A stretch of 7,217 bases of DNA from Candidatus Krumholzibacteriia bacterium (lineage in GTDB: Bacteria; Krumholzibacteriota; Krumholzibacteriia; Krumholzibacteriales; Krumholzibacteriaceae): NCBI GenBank assembly GCA_028706585.1, contig JAQTVX010000107.1:1-7217 (forward strand), given 5' to 3'. Positions 6,596-7,217 of the stretch are shown piece after piece. Each line of letters begins with the position of its first letter. The first letter of the stretch is position 1. The translations under genes and the position numbers were made by a program. The notes below the pieces were generated by a model. That model saw nothing but the letters and a program-made list of their open reading frames with translations. It was not told where the DNA came from and searched no databases.

Positions 6596-7217
6596 CTACC
6601 TTATCACGACGAATTTACCGATCGTCCTCTCGAACCTTCCGTCTTCGGCATCGATGGAGAACAGATAGATGCCGCTTGTCACGTCCTGCCCGTTCCTCGA
6701 GACGAGATCCCATGCGAGCGTGCCGCTCCCGGAGCTTCCGTCGTGGAATAACGTCTGGACGAGGTCCCCGGCTATTGTATAGATCCGGACCGTCGAGCGG
6801 CACTTCGGAAGGTTCCTGAACTCCACCTTGATGCCGGTCGGATCGTCATTGTTCGGTTCGAGCTCCCATGGCTCCATTGAGTTGGTCGTCGCCGGGTTCG
6901 GAACCACGTAGACATCTTCCTTGTTGTAAGTGGAGGCCTCCTGGGCGTCCGACAGTGGCGTCACATATTGGAAATTCGACGCCGGATCGCCGTAGAAACC
7001 CACTCCGGTCACGACGCCGTTCGAGGCAACATGGTCGTAAGCCGTCACGCTGTAGAAGTAGTGCATCCCGTCATGGACGCCGTAATCGATGAATTCGTAA
7101 TACTGCAGGCCTCCCTCGTATCCGAGATTGTACCGGGCGAGCGCCTCGAGCGTGTCGCACTGCACCTGGTTCAGCCCTGGAGGACAGGGAACAGCGTCCA
7201 ATGGATAGTAGTATAGG
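6596..7217 (-). CDS. C-terminal part of a large exported protein with FlgD/T9SS-type terminal domain (partial)
   Basis: The minus-strand frame is open to the right edge, so only the last 206 residues are visible; the TTG at 7201 is internal, not a start. The visible part first has a fibronectin-III-like ending, with YYEFIDYGVHDGMHYFYSV and TAYD typical of such strands. The linker VYVVPNP then leads into a terminal beta-sandwich of about 90 residues: IKVEFRNLP, VRIYTIAGDLVQTL, GTLAWDLVSRNGQDVTSGIYLF and a last strand GKFVVIR. The order LP ... IYTIAGDLV ... W(D) ... G ... SGIYLF matches FlgD Ig-like / type A sorting domains that end many secreted and surface proteins in FCB bacteria. It is therefore expected to be exported, possibly through a type IX-like route, though the window shows no secretion genes. 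The function of the missing N-terminal part is unknown. It is convergent with the GuaA-like gene. Confidence 0.82.
   Translation of the reverse strand, partial: LYYYPLDAVPCPPGLNQVQCDTLEALARYNLGYEGGLQYYEFIDYGVHDGMHYFYSVTAYDHVASNGVVTGVGFYGDPASNFQYVTPLSDAQEASTYNKEDVYVVPNPATTNSMEPWELEPNNDDPTGIKVEFRNLPKCRSTVRIYTIAGDLVQTLFHDGSSGSGTLAWDLVSRNGQDVTSGIYLFSIDAEDGRFERTIGKFVVIR

Overview
The window is GC-rich bacterial DNA, densely coding, with six genes in a row on the plus strand (one cut off at the left edge) and one minus-strand gene cut off at the right edge. The best clue to the host is the minus-strand protein. It ends in a VVPNP linker followed by a FlgD/T9SS-type beta-sandwich of the sort carried by many exported proteins of the FCB superphylum (Bacteroidota relatives and candidate groups such as Eisenbacteria, Latescibacterota and Krumholzibacteriota). 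A UbiA-family prenyltransferase of the archaeal-lipid type agrees with that. The FCB placement is an inference from protein style; no rRNA or other marker is present.

Left region (1-1953), envelope and polyprenyl module: the tail of a probable outer-membrane beta-barrel protein overlaps by one base (TGATG) a UbiA prenyltransferase with digeranylgeranylglyceryl-phosphate-synthase-like motifs. After 28 bases comes undecaprenyl-diphosphatase (uppP). The second and third genes both act on polyprenyl phosphates in the inner membrane.

Middle region (2028-6543): a PaaK/LuxE-like adenylate-forming ligase, a cytoplasmic peptidase-S51-like protein, a secreted DUF885-type putative zinc hydrolase, and a stand-alone GMP-synthase-type ATP pyrophosphatase without a glutaminase domain. 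The ligase/S51 and DUF885/GuaA-like junctions are built the same way: the identical 10-mer GTGAGGAGGC holds the stop codon and the Shine-Dalgarno sequence, and 12 bases separate stop from start. The four genes may be co-transcribed, but a shared pathway is not proven.

Right region (6596-7217, minus strand): the C-terminal 206 residues of a large surface or secreted protein, convergent with the GuaA-like gene. The 52 bases between them hold no recognisable terminator.

No tRNA, rRNA, CRISPR array, insertion sequence or long repeat was seen, and no gap exceeds 82 bases. The points most worth a second look are the GuaA-like protein, which departs from the canonical XMP-binding motifs at several places, the archaeal-lipid-type UbiA, and the S51-like protein, which appears to lack the usual catalytic acid.
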